This document shows, piece after piece, positions 50,899-62,035 of a stretch of DNA of 64,000 nucleotides (position 1 is the first letter of the stretch; each line of letters opens with the position of its first letter). Under the pieces are notes generated by a model. That model was not told the DNA's origin, did no database searches, and saw nothing but the letters and a program-made list of their open reading frames with translations. This stretch comes from Oncomelania hupensis (lineage: Eukaryota > Mollusca > Gastropoda > Littorinimorpha > Pomatiopsidae). The DNA lies in contig CM072511.1 in assembly GCA_036898135.1 (NCBI GenBank), positions 34,763,127 through 34,827,126 of the forward strand, in the 5' to 3' direction. The translations under genes and the position numbers were made by a program.

Positions 50899-53374
50899 TT
50901 AATCTTCCACAGGGTCAGATCTGCTGAGGAAATCCGCTTCAATGTTGTCTCTCCCTGGAATCGGTCGAACTGTGAAGACATAGGCCTGCAGCTGCATAGC
51001 CCATCGGGTGAGTCTGGCACTGTTGAGGTGCGTCCTCTGTAGGTACTGCAGCGGTCGATGGTCTGTCTCCAGCCAAAAGTGCCGTCCAAACAAGTACGGT
51101 TCAAAATGTTGTACTGCCCACACAACTGCCAAACACTCCTTCTCGATGGTGGAGTAATTTCGCTCGCTGGCAACAGCTTCTTGCCGGCAAACCCCACCGG
51201 CTGCACACCCTCACCGGTTTCTGCATCAGCGCAGCTCCTAGCCCTTGCTCAGATGCGTCCGTCCTCAGGATGAACTCCTTGTCCAGGTTCGGTAACTTGA
51301 CCACTGGCTCACTGGTCAGCGCTCTCTTCAACTCGTTGAAAGCTTTCTGGCAATCATCCCTCCTGTTGATCTCTCCCCTCTTCCTTACCCGCACGATCGG
51401 TGCGCTGTACGGCGATGAACAAGACTCGGTAACCCCCAACTCCAGCATCGGTTCCACTTCACCCTTGGCGACTTCCTTCTGTAAAAATGGTAGCGGATGC
51501 TGATGTACACGAACGGGGTCGTCGTCGGTCGCCACCACCTCGCACTCGTCCAGGTTGGTTAGCGGCAGTGCTCTCCCATGTAGTGCAGACAGCTCCGTGT
51601 CTATCTGTACGTCCACTGGCCCTTCGCTCGCTTGTAGCGGTACCAGTGGTACAGTGCCCTGGTAGCTGATATCTGTCGTCCCCTCTGTTTCAGCTTGGTC
51701 CAACACGACGGCCACCGTCGTCTCTGGTTCTACTCTGCGTACTATGTAACGCTTCAACCTCCTATTCTTGCCGACTCTCTGCACTGGTACCTTCCTGGCT
51801 CTCCCCTTTTGCGTCGTTCGCTGGCATGTGTCGCATGAAGCACAAAACCTCCTCACGTCACGGCACATCCCTGGCCAGTAGTACTCGGCCCACACTCGAT
51901 CCAGGGTCCCCTTGGCTCCTAGGTGTTCAGCCATGGGCGTGTCGTGTCCCATGCGTAGCACCTCCGACTGAAGCTTGGTTGGTACCACCAACTGACTGCG
52001 ATCCACTTTGTCTTGTCCTGTATACTCGCGGCACAACAGGCCCCGCTTCCAGACAAATGCCACTTGCCCCTTTCCTCGTTTCTCCTTTCCTGCCTTCCGG
52101 TCTGCTAGCTGTCGTACTTTCGCAAGCTCGTCGTCTCCCAACTGCAGTTGGCGAATCTCTTCCGGCGTTGCGACGACGCTCTTGCTCGGTCCGACTACCA
52201 GTAGTTCCGCAGCGTCTGTCTCTTTGGCTGCCTGCGCTCCGGTCTGCACCGCGCAACACTCTGCGGCTCCCTCGACGAACACTGGCAGTGCTGTGTCTGG
52301 CTGCCGTTCCGTTCTCGCCCAGTTGCCGATCACCACTGGGTAGGTCAAGTCTGGTACCACTACTACCTCCACTCTCCCGGTGTAGAATGGCGACTCCAAC
52401 TGCACCCACGCTGTCAGTAGCGACTTGGACAACTGTCGAATGGCGAATCCTACGCGCCGCGTGCGTCCTGTGTAGACAAGGTTGGCAACCTCTCCTTTCC
52501 GCAGGCAAATCAGGTCAGCTCCCGTGTCCCTCACGGCCGTCAGCGGAACACCTTCCACTACCACTTGGCTCTGGAACCGAGGATCTCCCCTCTTACCTGC
52601 CTCCTTCAAGATGCGCAACGCTCCTCCACTTCGCTCGCTGCGTTTCGGACAATCCCGCTTCAAGTGCCCTTTCTGTCCGCAACTGTAACACTCCCGCTTG
52701 TCCGGCGAGTTGGGTCGCGGTCCTGCCGGCTTGCGGCCCTCACTCTTATCCCTGGGTGTAAAGGGTTGACGTGGTGGGAAACGTAGGTTGGTTCCCGCCC
52801 TGGCGTCGACGTACTGCTGTGCTAACGTCGCAGCCTCCTCCACCGTTGCGGGGTTGCGCTCGCGCACGAACGTGACCAGTTCTGGTGTCAAACCGTTAAC
52901 CATCTGCTCCATCAGCACTAAGTCCAGTAAGTCCGCATACGTGGCCTTCTTGTTCGCAAGTCCCATCCAGCGTTCCAGGAACAACTCTGACTTCCGCAGA
53001 TACTGTTTGAAAGTCTCTGGTGGCTCCCTTCGTAGCTGGCGAAACTTCTTGCGATACGTCTCGGCCGTCAGGTTGAAACGCACCAACAACGCTGCTTTCA
53101 GGATCTCGTAGTCGGCAGAGTCGTCCTCGTTCAAGCCAACGTAAACTTCCCTCGCCTTCCCCTTCAGCAAGGTCCCCAAGCGAATAGCCCACGTGTCCTT
53201 CTTCCAGTCTTGAGCCTTGGCGAATCGCTCAAACTGACACAAGTAGGTTTCTAGATCGTCCTTGTCCTCGAAGAACGGTAACCTGAGCTTGACCGTCTCG
53301 AACTCGGGTTGATGATTCCTGCGGTTCCCGGCGCCTTGCGACGTCAGCTGCGCCATCGCTAGTTCGTGTTCCAT
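50899..53374 (-). pseudogene. Gag-pol ORF with internal deletions
   Basis: The 757-codon frame (53,374-51,101) holds a capsid-like region (about 40-190: FEDKDDLETYLCQFERFAKA and an EQMVNGL motif), a CCHC knuckle (229-242), an aspartic protease with DTGAD (283-287) and an integrase-type HHCC zinc region (477-517, ending CASCDTCQR). The RT start follows (about 620-666: LELGVTESCSSPYSAPIV), then directly KAFNELKRAL (677) and RNase H (FILRTDASEQGLGAAL, 701-716). The integrase DDE core and the RT palm with its YXDD box are missing, yet both junctions keep the frame. RNase H continues in other frames to 50,899 (ETDHRPLQYLQ, GRDNIEADFLSR), with indels near 51,215 and 51,150. Integrase before RT is the Gmr1-type order. 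Confidence 0.85.
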
Positions 53375-53391
53375 CTCTCTCTCTCTCAGCG

Positions 53392-53955
53392 CTATCTCTC
53401 TCTCCCTCTCTCTCTCCGGTCTGCGTCTTCCTCCCTAGCCGCTTGGTCTATCGCGTAGTCTAACGCTGCTTGACCCTTCAGTCCTTCGCGCTTGGCGAGC
53501 CTCAAGATCCGCTCCATCGGCGTCTCGTCCGCGAACGGTCCTGTCCTCGGCGTCGGTGCCGCCTCGACCTTGTATATCGAACGGTAAGGGTTGGTCTCGA
53601 ACCTCTTCGGCCTCGTTGCGTCACCCAGTCGGTTCTGGTCTCCGTAGAAATCGGCGCCTGTCGACATCCCGCCAGTCGCGCCAAACCCCGTCACAAAAGG
53701 ATCACTCACTGTGCCTCTGGCTTCCAACGTTGTCGACTCCTCGTCTGCTGACCCACGACGCGATGACCTGACCGGCGATCTCCGTTGCTCGATCGCAGAA
53801 GGTAAATCGGTGGACCCCGTATCAACCGCTGCCGCCGTCGTGCGCTCGTCCATCGTGACACCCACGCGAGAACGCGTACGAGCCGCGATCGGAGACACTC
53901 CCTCACCCTCCTCGATCGATGCCATCCTGCTTAAGAAAAGCAACAACAACACCAA
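53392..53955 (-). pseudogene. Gag N-terminal segment, frameshifted from gag-pol
   Basis: 188-codon frame from 53,955, with the likeliest start at the internal Met of MASIEEGEG. It is Ser/Thr/Arg-rich, with a DLPSAIEQRRSP segment and a later LAKREGLKGQAALDYAIDQA segment. It ends in an Arg/Glu repeat coded by (GA)n, where a TAG stops it 18 bp before the Met of the long frame. A change of repeat length there would join the two frames, so the break looks like microsatellite slippage. Confidence 0.7.
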
Positions 53956-53995
53956 AACAACAAGTCAACAACCCTACGAACCTTACCTAACCTAG

Positions 53996-54306
53996 CCTAG
54001 CCTAAGATATTAACCTACCTAACTAAGCTATCTCCCTACCTATCACCCACCTCCTCCCACTCAAACAGTGGAAACTGGCCCGCGAGGTAGCGAACCGGAT
54101 GGAGAGTGCAATGGCCCCTTCCCTCACGTGTGGTCGAACCTAGGCCGGCTGTGAGCCTCCGCTAAACAGCGACCTGACTCCCTCCAACCACCCGCCGGGG
54201 TGCACACTCTCACCGAATCACGCCTCAACACTCGGACACCACAGGACAATTCACGAGACAACTTCACGTCTGGGCACACTCACTCATACCCTGCATCTCC
54301 ACCATA
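53996..54306 (-). other. Leader between 5' LTR and gag
   Basis: Untranslated leader of about 310 bp that begins with the primer-binding-like site at 54,293-54,304. GC-rich, no conserved frame. Confidence 0.7.
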
Positions 54307-54797
54307 TGTCACCGCCACGACTCCCCCGGGCAGACGCCACAAACAAACAACTTCCACACGCAGACAACCCAGAAAGAATGACGATTACCCGCAGACGGAA
54401 GTGATGAAAACACAACAAATATATACAACTTTCAAGCTATTTATTCATTCATACCACACACTCATACACATACAACATTTACACATGAAACGAGAAAAAT
54501 GGTGATGGAACAATCAATGGGTCGATGAACAATGAAATGGAATGTCAGATGAACGAGGGTTGCTAATCAACCACGTCTAAGTATCGACTGTGCACTGCAA
54601 ATGTCCGAACACAGGGGGGGGGGGGGGGGGGGGGGGGTCGAGTATCAAGAGGGGGACAACAAGGAAAAAGCCGACCTGATAGTAGGGCGTCCCCGTTGAT
54701 GTCTCCGTGAATGTATCTGCCCCTCCTCGTGGTTGTCACCGGACTGTCGCTGTGGATTCCAGGCGTAGTGGTGTCGCCACTCCCTCCCGCCGCTGAC

Positions 54798-54830
<33 letters not shown>

Positions 54831-56063
54831 GCCCTGCCACCGTCGACGCCTCCCAGCCTGACTCCTCCAGTCGGCTAACACTGTGACGTCGAGGCCAGGT
54901 TCCGTACACAGACGTCACAACCACCGCGGGAAAGGTGGGGTTGTGGAACAATGACGATGTACACAAACGCGGACGTGGACGAACGGGTGGTGATGATGAT
55001 GCTGGGTCCACACGACCAAATGTCGTCGTCGTTGTCGCGCGACGCTGGTCAACGTTGATCCGCGTTACCCAGTGACGAACTGATGAATACGACGAACTTT
55101 CGAACCTGCAACATGCTTGTCGTATTGTTAATGTCATGTCCACCCGATTCTGTCCCCCTCCCTCCTCACACTCTCCCCCCCTACTACACTAACTAATTCC
55201 TGTATCTTGAGGAAGCGCCACTGCTGTCCACTTCACTTCTCTTGACTACTATTACTGTCACTTGTAATCAAACACATAATTCAAAAACTAAATGACATTA
55301 TGAATGCATGAAATGAACAATGCTGCAAATGAATACATGTAATCATCAACACATTATCCATCTTGAGCAACCGCAACCTCGACAACAGCAACCACTTCCA
55401 TCCTACCTTCATCACACTTCACCCCCATTCTCCTCCCTCATCAGTCGCACTCTTCCTTTCGTCTGCCTCTCCCCAGTGCAACCATCCTTCCCCAGCCTCA
55501 CGCACAGCTATCGTTCAACACCCCAACAGCCGGCCATCGGTCATTAGCACAGTAAAGGAAGATAACACCATCACACTTACCCACACGGCTCGAATGTAAA
55601 AGTACCTGTAGCTAGCCCTTTCCACTGCTTGCCTACACAGTACTCCAAGTAAGGTATTCCAGTGCGTAGTAATTCCCATTAGTGGACAAAACCTCTACAC
55701 TAACTTACCACAACACAAAACTTAGTTATTTGCTCTACTCTTTCTCGAGCTTGCTACCACACTGTAACATTTCCCACTAGGTTTTCTTTCAGAACCAGTT
55801 ATCATTTATGTAACAACTGTCCCACCCTTACTTCCAGAACAAAATACCCAGAGAAACAAGACCGCACGTCTTCTCTGTTACTCTGCAAAACGTGTTCTGA
55901 CTACAGTGAACAAATTCCAAAACTGGCTGGCCGAGCTCTGCTGTTCAAAATCACGCTTTCCACGCATAACCTAACATACGACAGCGCGATCAGTTACTAC
56001 CCCAACTCATTAACTCTCCACCCACACTTTCTACCCGGTTTCATCACAGGCTGCCCTGTGACA
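54307..56063 (-). repeat. 5' LTR of the Gmr1-like element
   Basis: 1,757 bp, the promoter copy for the minus-strand transcript. Carries a 22-23-nt G-run (54,615-54,637) and a longer GAT repeat than its partner. Confidence 0.9.
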
Positions 56064-56068
56064 TACAC

Positions 56069-57341
56069 CCAAATAGCACAAAAGTGTCCATCTCATGACA
56101 CCAACACTACAATTTCCCACACAAGTTATTTACAGCTCAAAAGGTTATGAATTGCGAAATTATCTGAATTGAGAAATGATTTTACAATCTTTTTTGTTGC
56201 TACCCATTTTAAAGAAAACAATAAAGAAATATTAAAGATTTTCTGCAAGAATTCAGACCAAAATGCTCGCCAATTTTTGACCTTTACAAACAGTAGGCCT
56301 AGGTGTAAACACACATCATCAGCTATATACTGAAAATTTTAATACTCTTTACAGAATTACATCGATTAATGACTTCTGAATATTTCTAAGAGCATAGAAT
56401 ATGAAATTCCAAACAGGATCATACTGGAATTCCAATTTTAAAACAGCATGTTATTCCTTTCAGTTGTTGTCACGCTCGAGTGATGCAGACGAACTTTGAG
56501 CGATTGTCAGAAATCAGTTGATAACTATAACGACAAATAACCCGCTAACAAAACTCTCAATTTGCCGATATACAGCAGGGATGTCTTGACTGACTGGAAG
56601 CGGGTACACTTCACCAACAAGACATTGTGGTCACAACGTCATGGGTAACCTTTTCCCACTTAACCGCAGAAATCGACACCAAAATACGAACACATTTTTG
56701 GGAACTCTTTAAACTTGATTGCGGAGTTGGGGTGCGCATAGACAAAGTTCTTTTTTGAGCAGTTCATGGATTGCCGCAGACAAGATAAGCGTTATTTTGT
56801 TGTCATTTAAGATGTCAGGAATAACACAACTGTATGCACCTGGCTTCGCAGATCAAGAATTACATACATAAAAACTCTGCACGTGCATCTTTTGAATACA
56901 TTCTATGCAAACAGGCATGTGAATAAGTAAATGGTGTTTGCGTGACAGCATTGCGTTTAGTGTCACATGTCGTGGGAAACATATCAGTGTGGTGTCACCT
57001 GTCATAAGAAACACAATCTTTTCGGCTTGGGAACTGACTGGATTGAAAATGCAGCATCAAACCAGTTTGTAGTAAATTTTGTTTTGATCAGCTAACGAGA
57101 TTTACACGCAATACATTCAGATCAATACCTTGATGGATGGCCATCGTAAGCTATGTTGCCTGTGAAACGTGTCAACACATGCTTGTATACGCTTAATTAT
57201 TAAGCAGATTTAACACCCCATGACTGTGTTCAGTAGTTTTAATCTAAGTCATGTTTTTAGGTTGTCAGATAGGCAGATATTACTGTTTCTTTCAAATCTT
57301 ATTGTTTTATTTAATACTCACCTCCAGCTCCGTCTTCATCA
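56069..57341. other. No gene recognised
   Basis: AT-rich sequence; frames of 60 codons or fewer without coding character. Confidence 0.45.
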
Positions 57342-57781
57342 GGGCTCGACACAACCGACTGTGCGGGACAGGTAGAACCGGCTGCCGGACAGGTTGGATC
57401 GCTACCCAGGTATTTTTTTAGCTGCGAAGTCAGTTAGCGTCAATGATCTTGGCTTAGTCTAAAACTGCCAGATCACTGGACTGATCGTGGCAGAGGACCG
57501 CAATAGAAGGGTTGTACCTTGAACAAAGCAGAAGCTGGCTGCTAACCTTTAGTTTCCACTTGTTTTTTGTGTGTGTTTTTTTAATGTAATATGTGACTTC
57601 ACCAAGCAAAGGTATTTGATTACCCAATGGGCTGCAATACAAAAATATTGCCTGAATATCTTACTTTTTGTGTGTTTTTTTCATCAAAATTGTAAGAAAT
57701 TTTTGGACAGGCTGGAAATTTTGTGGGGCAGGTAAAATATTTGACAACCTGTGCGGCAGAAAAACAAATGCTGTCGAGCCC
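57342..57781. mobile_element. hAT-like MITE, 440 bp
   Basis: The ends CAGGGCTCGACA and TGTCGAGCCCCG are inverted. GGACAGGT/GGGCAGGT motifs occur near both ends. The flanks CTTCAT and TTTCAT give only a partial duplication, so the boundary is approximate. Confidence 0.6.
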
Positions 57782-58084
57782 CGTTTCATACTCACAATTT
57801 AATCCCTTTGGATCTGGTGATAGTGGCGATTAAAGTTAAGTGCTCAAGTAAATAGTTACTACATTTAAAACTTTTTTGACAGCCCCCATCTTCCTATCCA
57901 CCACTGATCCTGATGCATTCAACATTCGCCAATCCTTTTGCTCACTCTTCTAGTAATCTTTCTTCCCCCTCTCCCATCCCCCACCCTCTTTCTTTCTTTC
58001 TTTGTTTAATTTGTAACTTTTACTTAATGTAGGACTGAGCTAAAAGCATAGAAGACCATGAAAACTAATGCTGAAAGATGTGTC

Positions 58085-58335
58085 AGCTATAGACAGCCTC
58101 TGAAGGCCGACCCTGCAGCATACCACTCCTGAAGGTTGTTGTTTGTTTTTTTTGGAAGAGTGATGACAAGCGACTGGGTCCATGGTGTAGGCCACTCCCC
58201 ACCCTGCCAGATCTTGTTACAGATAATTTAATGATAAGGGCATCAATCATCGCTTCTCCTCCTGCTTGAAGCAGTTCCGTGGGTATGTAGTCCACTCCCG
58301 CTGACTTCCCTTTCTTCAGCGATTGCACTGCTGTT
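58085..58335 (-). pseudogene. Non-LTR retrotransposon copy E, RT fragment
   Basis: Minus strand: AVQSLKKGKSAGVDYIPTEL and LLQAGGEAMIDALI match copy A, then PSRLSSLFQKK after a shift. Both ends are truncated, and it abuts a different LINE in the opposite orientation. Confidence 0.8.
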
Positions 58336-58665
58336 CTGATTATTCCACTGAAACTGCTCCTCGTCCATACTTTAAATGACCTCTTGCTTGCCACTGACTC
58401 TTGGAAACTTTCCATTCTCACTCTTCGATCTCTCTGCTGCATTTGATGCAATCGATTACACTATTCTTCTCCAACGTCTTGAAAACACTTTTGGGATTTC
58501 CTGCTCTTCACGCAACTGGTTCTTTTCGCATCTTTCTAACAGGTTTCAGACAATCTCCGTGAACACTGCAAATTCATCTCCAGTCCTAAGTACCTGTGGT
58601 GTTCATCAAAGCTGTGTTTTTGGCCAAGTTCTGTTCACTCTGTATACTTACCACCTTGAGTGACA
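58336..58665 (+). pseudogene. CR1/L2-like LINE, RT palm fragment
   Basis: Plus strand encodes LFDLSAAFDAIDYTILLQRL, then NWFFSHLSNRFQTISV and a diverged GVHQSCVFGQVLFTLYTYHL (family: GVPQGSVLGPVLFTLYT). It stops before the catalytic ADD box. Confidence 0.75.
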
Positions 58666-58699
58666 CCGATAACTTGATCATGGCAAAAGTTTTTTTTTT

Positions 58700-59088
58700 T
58701 TAAAGTGTGTTTGGGTTTCTTGGTACACGGTGACCAACACTCTCTGCACTGCTGTGACCCTCTGGCTGGAGAGCTCGTCGCGGATTTATGTCTCCGACAT
58801 GTAAGACAGGTCTTGGCATCGGATGACTCCCTTGGATGAATTCAACCATCCGTGCACATAAACTGTTATTGGCCCATGAGCCACAGCCATCTAGCAGTGG
58901 TATGGCAATACACAACCAGCCGCTTGACTGAGGAGGGTTACGCCAGCCTCCCGTGCAGAAGAGTCCGGGCGGAAGAGGTGTGATGGTTTTACTGACCGGA
59001 GTTTTTCAGTGACCTCAACTTCCAGGATCCCATTCTCCCCCGACACGGGTCGCCCTGCACGACAAACGCAAGGCCATAAAAAAAACAA
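58700..59088 (-). pseudogene. Possible decayed coding fragment, unknown family
   Basis: Minus-strand frames 59,088-58,891 and 58,915-58,700 overlap by 25 bp and look like one sequence broken by a frameshift. They contain VTEKLRSVKPSHLFRPDSS and MVEFIQGSHPMPRPVLHV. I do not recognise a family. Confidence 0.3.
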
Positions 59089-59339
59089 CAGTGGAAAGGG
59101 ATTGGTGCAAAAAATACAGGTGAATCACATATTGAAAGAGTGCATGAATACTGTAGACCACAGAAAAGAAAAGCGAAGGCAGAAATATAAAGTGATAGAA
59201 AAGAGGAAGTTTAAAGCACTAAACTTCTATACTGAAAGATCCCTCAGTATCCCCACGAAGGGGGGGGGGAGGGAAAGGGAAGAGAGGTAAGGGGGGGGGA
59301 GAAAGGGAATACAATACAAAGTTAACCTTCTTTGGCTTC

Positions 59340-59655
59340 AAATGCATGAACGGTTCCTCTCCTTCCAACCTTTCAGACAGTATCCATCTGTACACACCGT
59401 CACGCAACCTCCGCTCAGTTTCTGATCCCCTGACTCTTCCAGTCTTTCAAACCAAACTTGTTTCTGCCGGATCCCGCTTTTTCTCTGCATTTGGACCGTC
59501 TGCTTGGAATCAACTCCCACTCTCTCTCCGCAGCAAACCCTCAACCTCCTCCTGCAAACAAAACCTAAAAACTGATCTCTTCTAGTCTTCCTTTGCTCAT
59601 TAACCATCTGCCACAACCATGGTCTGTTCCGCATGGTCTCTACCAACCCACATCA
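59340..59655 (+). pseudogene. CR1/L2-like LINE, C-terminal end
   Basis: Plus strand: LYTPSRNLRSVSDPLTLPVF, RFFSAFGPSAWNQLPLSL and KQNLKTDLF followed by a stop. This is the canonical end of CR1/L2 polymerases. The 3' part runs into the TA repeat. Confidence 0.85.
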
Positions 59656-59661
59656 GCTAGC

Positions 59662-59790
<129 letters not shown>

Positions 59791-60009
59791 ACACAAACGA
59801 ATTTCTTAAAAATCTGAAAACTTAATATTTAAATTCAATTAGAGCACGCAATCTTAGCAATCAACAGTTTGATAGGAAACTGATTGCTCTGAAACACTTT
59901 TTATTTTTGAGTGGCAAGAAATCCACCTTTTGAGACAGGCTCAAATGTTTTATACTTATAGAAACTGGATGTTGATAAATACAATTTAATACTTATAATT
60001 ATATAACCT

Positions 60010-60275
60010 TTTGATCGAAGGAGCCTTCGGGACTTCCCTTTTCTCTGCGCCAGCTTAATGAGGGCGGTGCCCATCTCATCTCACTCGCAGCTTTACCTTC
60101 CTCCGGTTCTAAAAAAAGCCAGGTACCCATTTACAGTTGGGTAGGCTGAGGTGTGTTGTGCTCTTGTTTCATTCTTTACGTCGTTCAGTTGTTGCATCCA
60201 ATTACTAATGTCCAAGCGCTCGCTGTTACTAACGAAACCTGTGTAATGCGTGCCTAGACCTCTACCCGTTGTTTC
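60010..60275 (-). mobile_element. 5S/tRNA-like composite SINE, diverged copy
   Basis: On the minus strand the tail holds GGTAAAGCTGCGAGTGAGAT, CCCTCATTAAGCTGGCGCAG and AGAAAAGGGAAGTCCCG, matching 26,300-26,430 and 29,970-30,060. The 5S-like region is degraded (TTGGACATTAGTAATTGGAT). Confidence 0.6.
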
Positions 60276-60297
60276 CTCAGGTGTTCTCAAAACACCA

Positions 60298-60390
60298 AAT
60301 TTGAAAGAAACCCAATAGTTTGAGAGAAACACGCGCGGACGGACGGACAGAGCTAAAAACAGTGGTTCCCCCGTTTCAGTCGGGAACTAA
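60298..60390 (+). repeat. Dispersed GGACGGAC-type repeat
   Basis: TTTGAAAGAAACCCAATAG, GAGAGAAACACGCG, (GGAC)n, AGCTAAAAACAGTGG: the unit seen at 16,415. Confidence 0.5.
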
Positions 60391-60564
60391 ACACAGCAAC
60401 AGAAGGAATGTCGATACTAAACTCACCGGGAAACCATCAGTTTTCCACGCTGTTACAAATAACAAAATAACCGACATGCATCACTGCCTGAAGCGACTGA
60501 GCAATGTGAGTGATCCGTTAAACATCCGCACAAACCATTGTTTGAAATGGATGCCAATAAATGT

Positions 60565-60672
60565 TGGACAAAAAAAGAGAGAAAGAGGGAGGGAGGAAGA
60601 AGATAGGGAGAGAGGGAGGGAGAGAGAAGATATGGAGAGAGGAGGTGAGAGAGAAAAAGAGAGAGAGATGTT
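60565..60672. repeat. (GA)-rich purine tract
   Basis: AGAGAGGGAGGGAGG-type repeats with no coding value. Confidence 0.85.
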
Positions 60673-60844
60673 TCTTTAATCTGTTATTTGTGGTTCATTT
60701 ACAACCCGTGCTGTTGCAGCCGCATGATGAAAAGTCCGACCACTTTGTCAAAGAAACAGGTAACAGGCCCAAACAGACAAATCATCTGCCTATTATCTAA
60801 ATCGCTAATTAAGGACGGCTCAGTGATTGGCGTATTTGACCACG

Positions 60845-61050
60845 CTGAATACTGCAAGCTGACGGGAGCTTGAGTTAAAAGAATCTGGTTTCGGCAAACG
60901 CATCGAGTAGTTACTGGAACTGGAAACTGCGCTGTGACATATACTTATATAAGAACAGTATTGTTTAGGTCCTTTGTTGGCTCGGAAGAGTCCGCTGGAC
61001 CTAAAGCAATAACCATGTAATGTAATGTAATGTAATGTAATGTAATGCAA
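60845..61050 (+). repeat. SINE 3' end followed by 590-unit 3' end, (AATGT) tail
   Basis: 60,845-60,962 is a diverged SINE terminus (TATATAAGAACAGTATTG). 60,966-61,010 is the GGCTCGGAAGAGTCCGCTGG / ACCTAAAGCAATAA segment with a (TAATG)n tail. Confidence 0.7.
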
Positions 61051-61319
61051 CCATGTAAAGTACGTGCAGCGACCACTTGGAATCATGGTTTACCTCCTAA
61101 GCTTAGAAACAATGGTGATCCCACTCACCTTTTATTCAGCTGCTATCGTCGTATATGCTCCAGAGAAAGACAGTAGGTGCCAGAAGTCGTGTACATGGAA
61201 AGCACCGTAGCCGGAGGACAGACTCCCACGGTCGCTGTGAGGATCTAGTGTCTCAAGAGGAAATCACAAACGTTCTTGTTTGACATTGGCACTCACTCTT
61301 CCTCATCTCCAGATCCCTC

Positions 61320-62035
61320 CACTCCCCAACACACACGCCCACACACACACACACACACAAACCCACACACACACACACACACACACATTTTTGTAAAAAC
61401 GACATTCTGATGACTGTTGGTGAAAAAAACAGGGATTATTTTGACCACTTTTCATTTTCTTGACATTTTATTTTTTCAAATTTTTGAAGCTATCCCTAAC
61501 CCTACTAACCAACCCTAAAACTAACCCTAAGCCTGTATCTATACAGGTTCCCTAGTTAACTAGGGCAGCCTTTGAAAAAAAAATAAAAATAAGAAAAGAA
61601 AAAGAAAAAGAGTGTCTCATGATGTGTCACTGTACTGTGTCGTTTACCCCAAACACACACACCCCCCCCCCCCACACACACCACACAACAACCTTCTGAT
61701 GACTGTTGTGAAGAAAACAGGGATTATTTTGACACACTTTCATTTTCGTGACATTATTTTGACATTTTCAAATTTTTGAACCTATCCCTAACCCTAACCC
61801 AAACCCTAACCCTAACCCTAACCCTTAACCTAACCCTAAGCCTAAAACAGCTGTAACTCTACCGGAACTCTATTTTGACGTCAAAATAGGGCAGCCTTTA
61901 TTTTGACATTTCCAAATTTTTGAAGCTATCCCTAACCCTAACCCTAACCCAAACCCTAACCCTTAACCTAACCCTCATCCTAAAACAGCTGTAACTCTAC
62001 GGAGCACTATTTTGACGTCAAAATAACGGGGCCGT
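61320..62035. repeat. Tandem blocks with interstitial telomeric (CCCTAA)n
   Basis: Three related blocks (about 61,400-61,560, 61,680-61,900, 61,905-62,030). Each has ATTTTTTCAAATTTTTGAA or a close form, then CTATCCCTAACCC with several CCCTAA units, and the last two end in AAAACAGCTGTAACTCTAC and TATTTTGACGTCAAAATA. The first two also share CTGATGACTGTTG and AACAGGGATTATTTTGAC. Flanked by CA repeats. Confidence 0.85.

Larger units (their letters stand above)
49107..56063 (-). mobile_element. Complete LTR retrotransposon, Ty3/gypsy, Gmr1-like domain order
   Basis: Two LTRs begin TGTCACCGCC and end CCTGTGACA (49,107-50,859 and 54,307-56,063) and are flanked by TACAC on both sides (49,102-49,106; 56,064-56,068). 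Transcription is on the minus strand. Next to the right LTR, two bases in, is a primer-binding-like TGGTGGAGATGC that would pair with the 3' end of an alanine tRNA. Next to the left LTR is the purine tract GGGAGGGGGGTG. Gag, protease, integrase zinc finger, RT and RNase H follow in that order, with large deletions in pol, so it is defective and would need another copy for movement. No envelope gene. Confidence 0.9.

Noticed and set aside
51826..52761. 311-codon plus-strand frame
   Set aside because: Antisense shadow of the gag-pol frame in GC-rich sequence.
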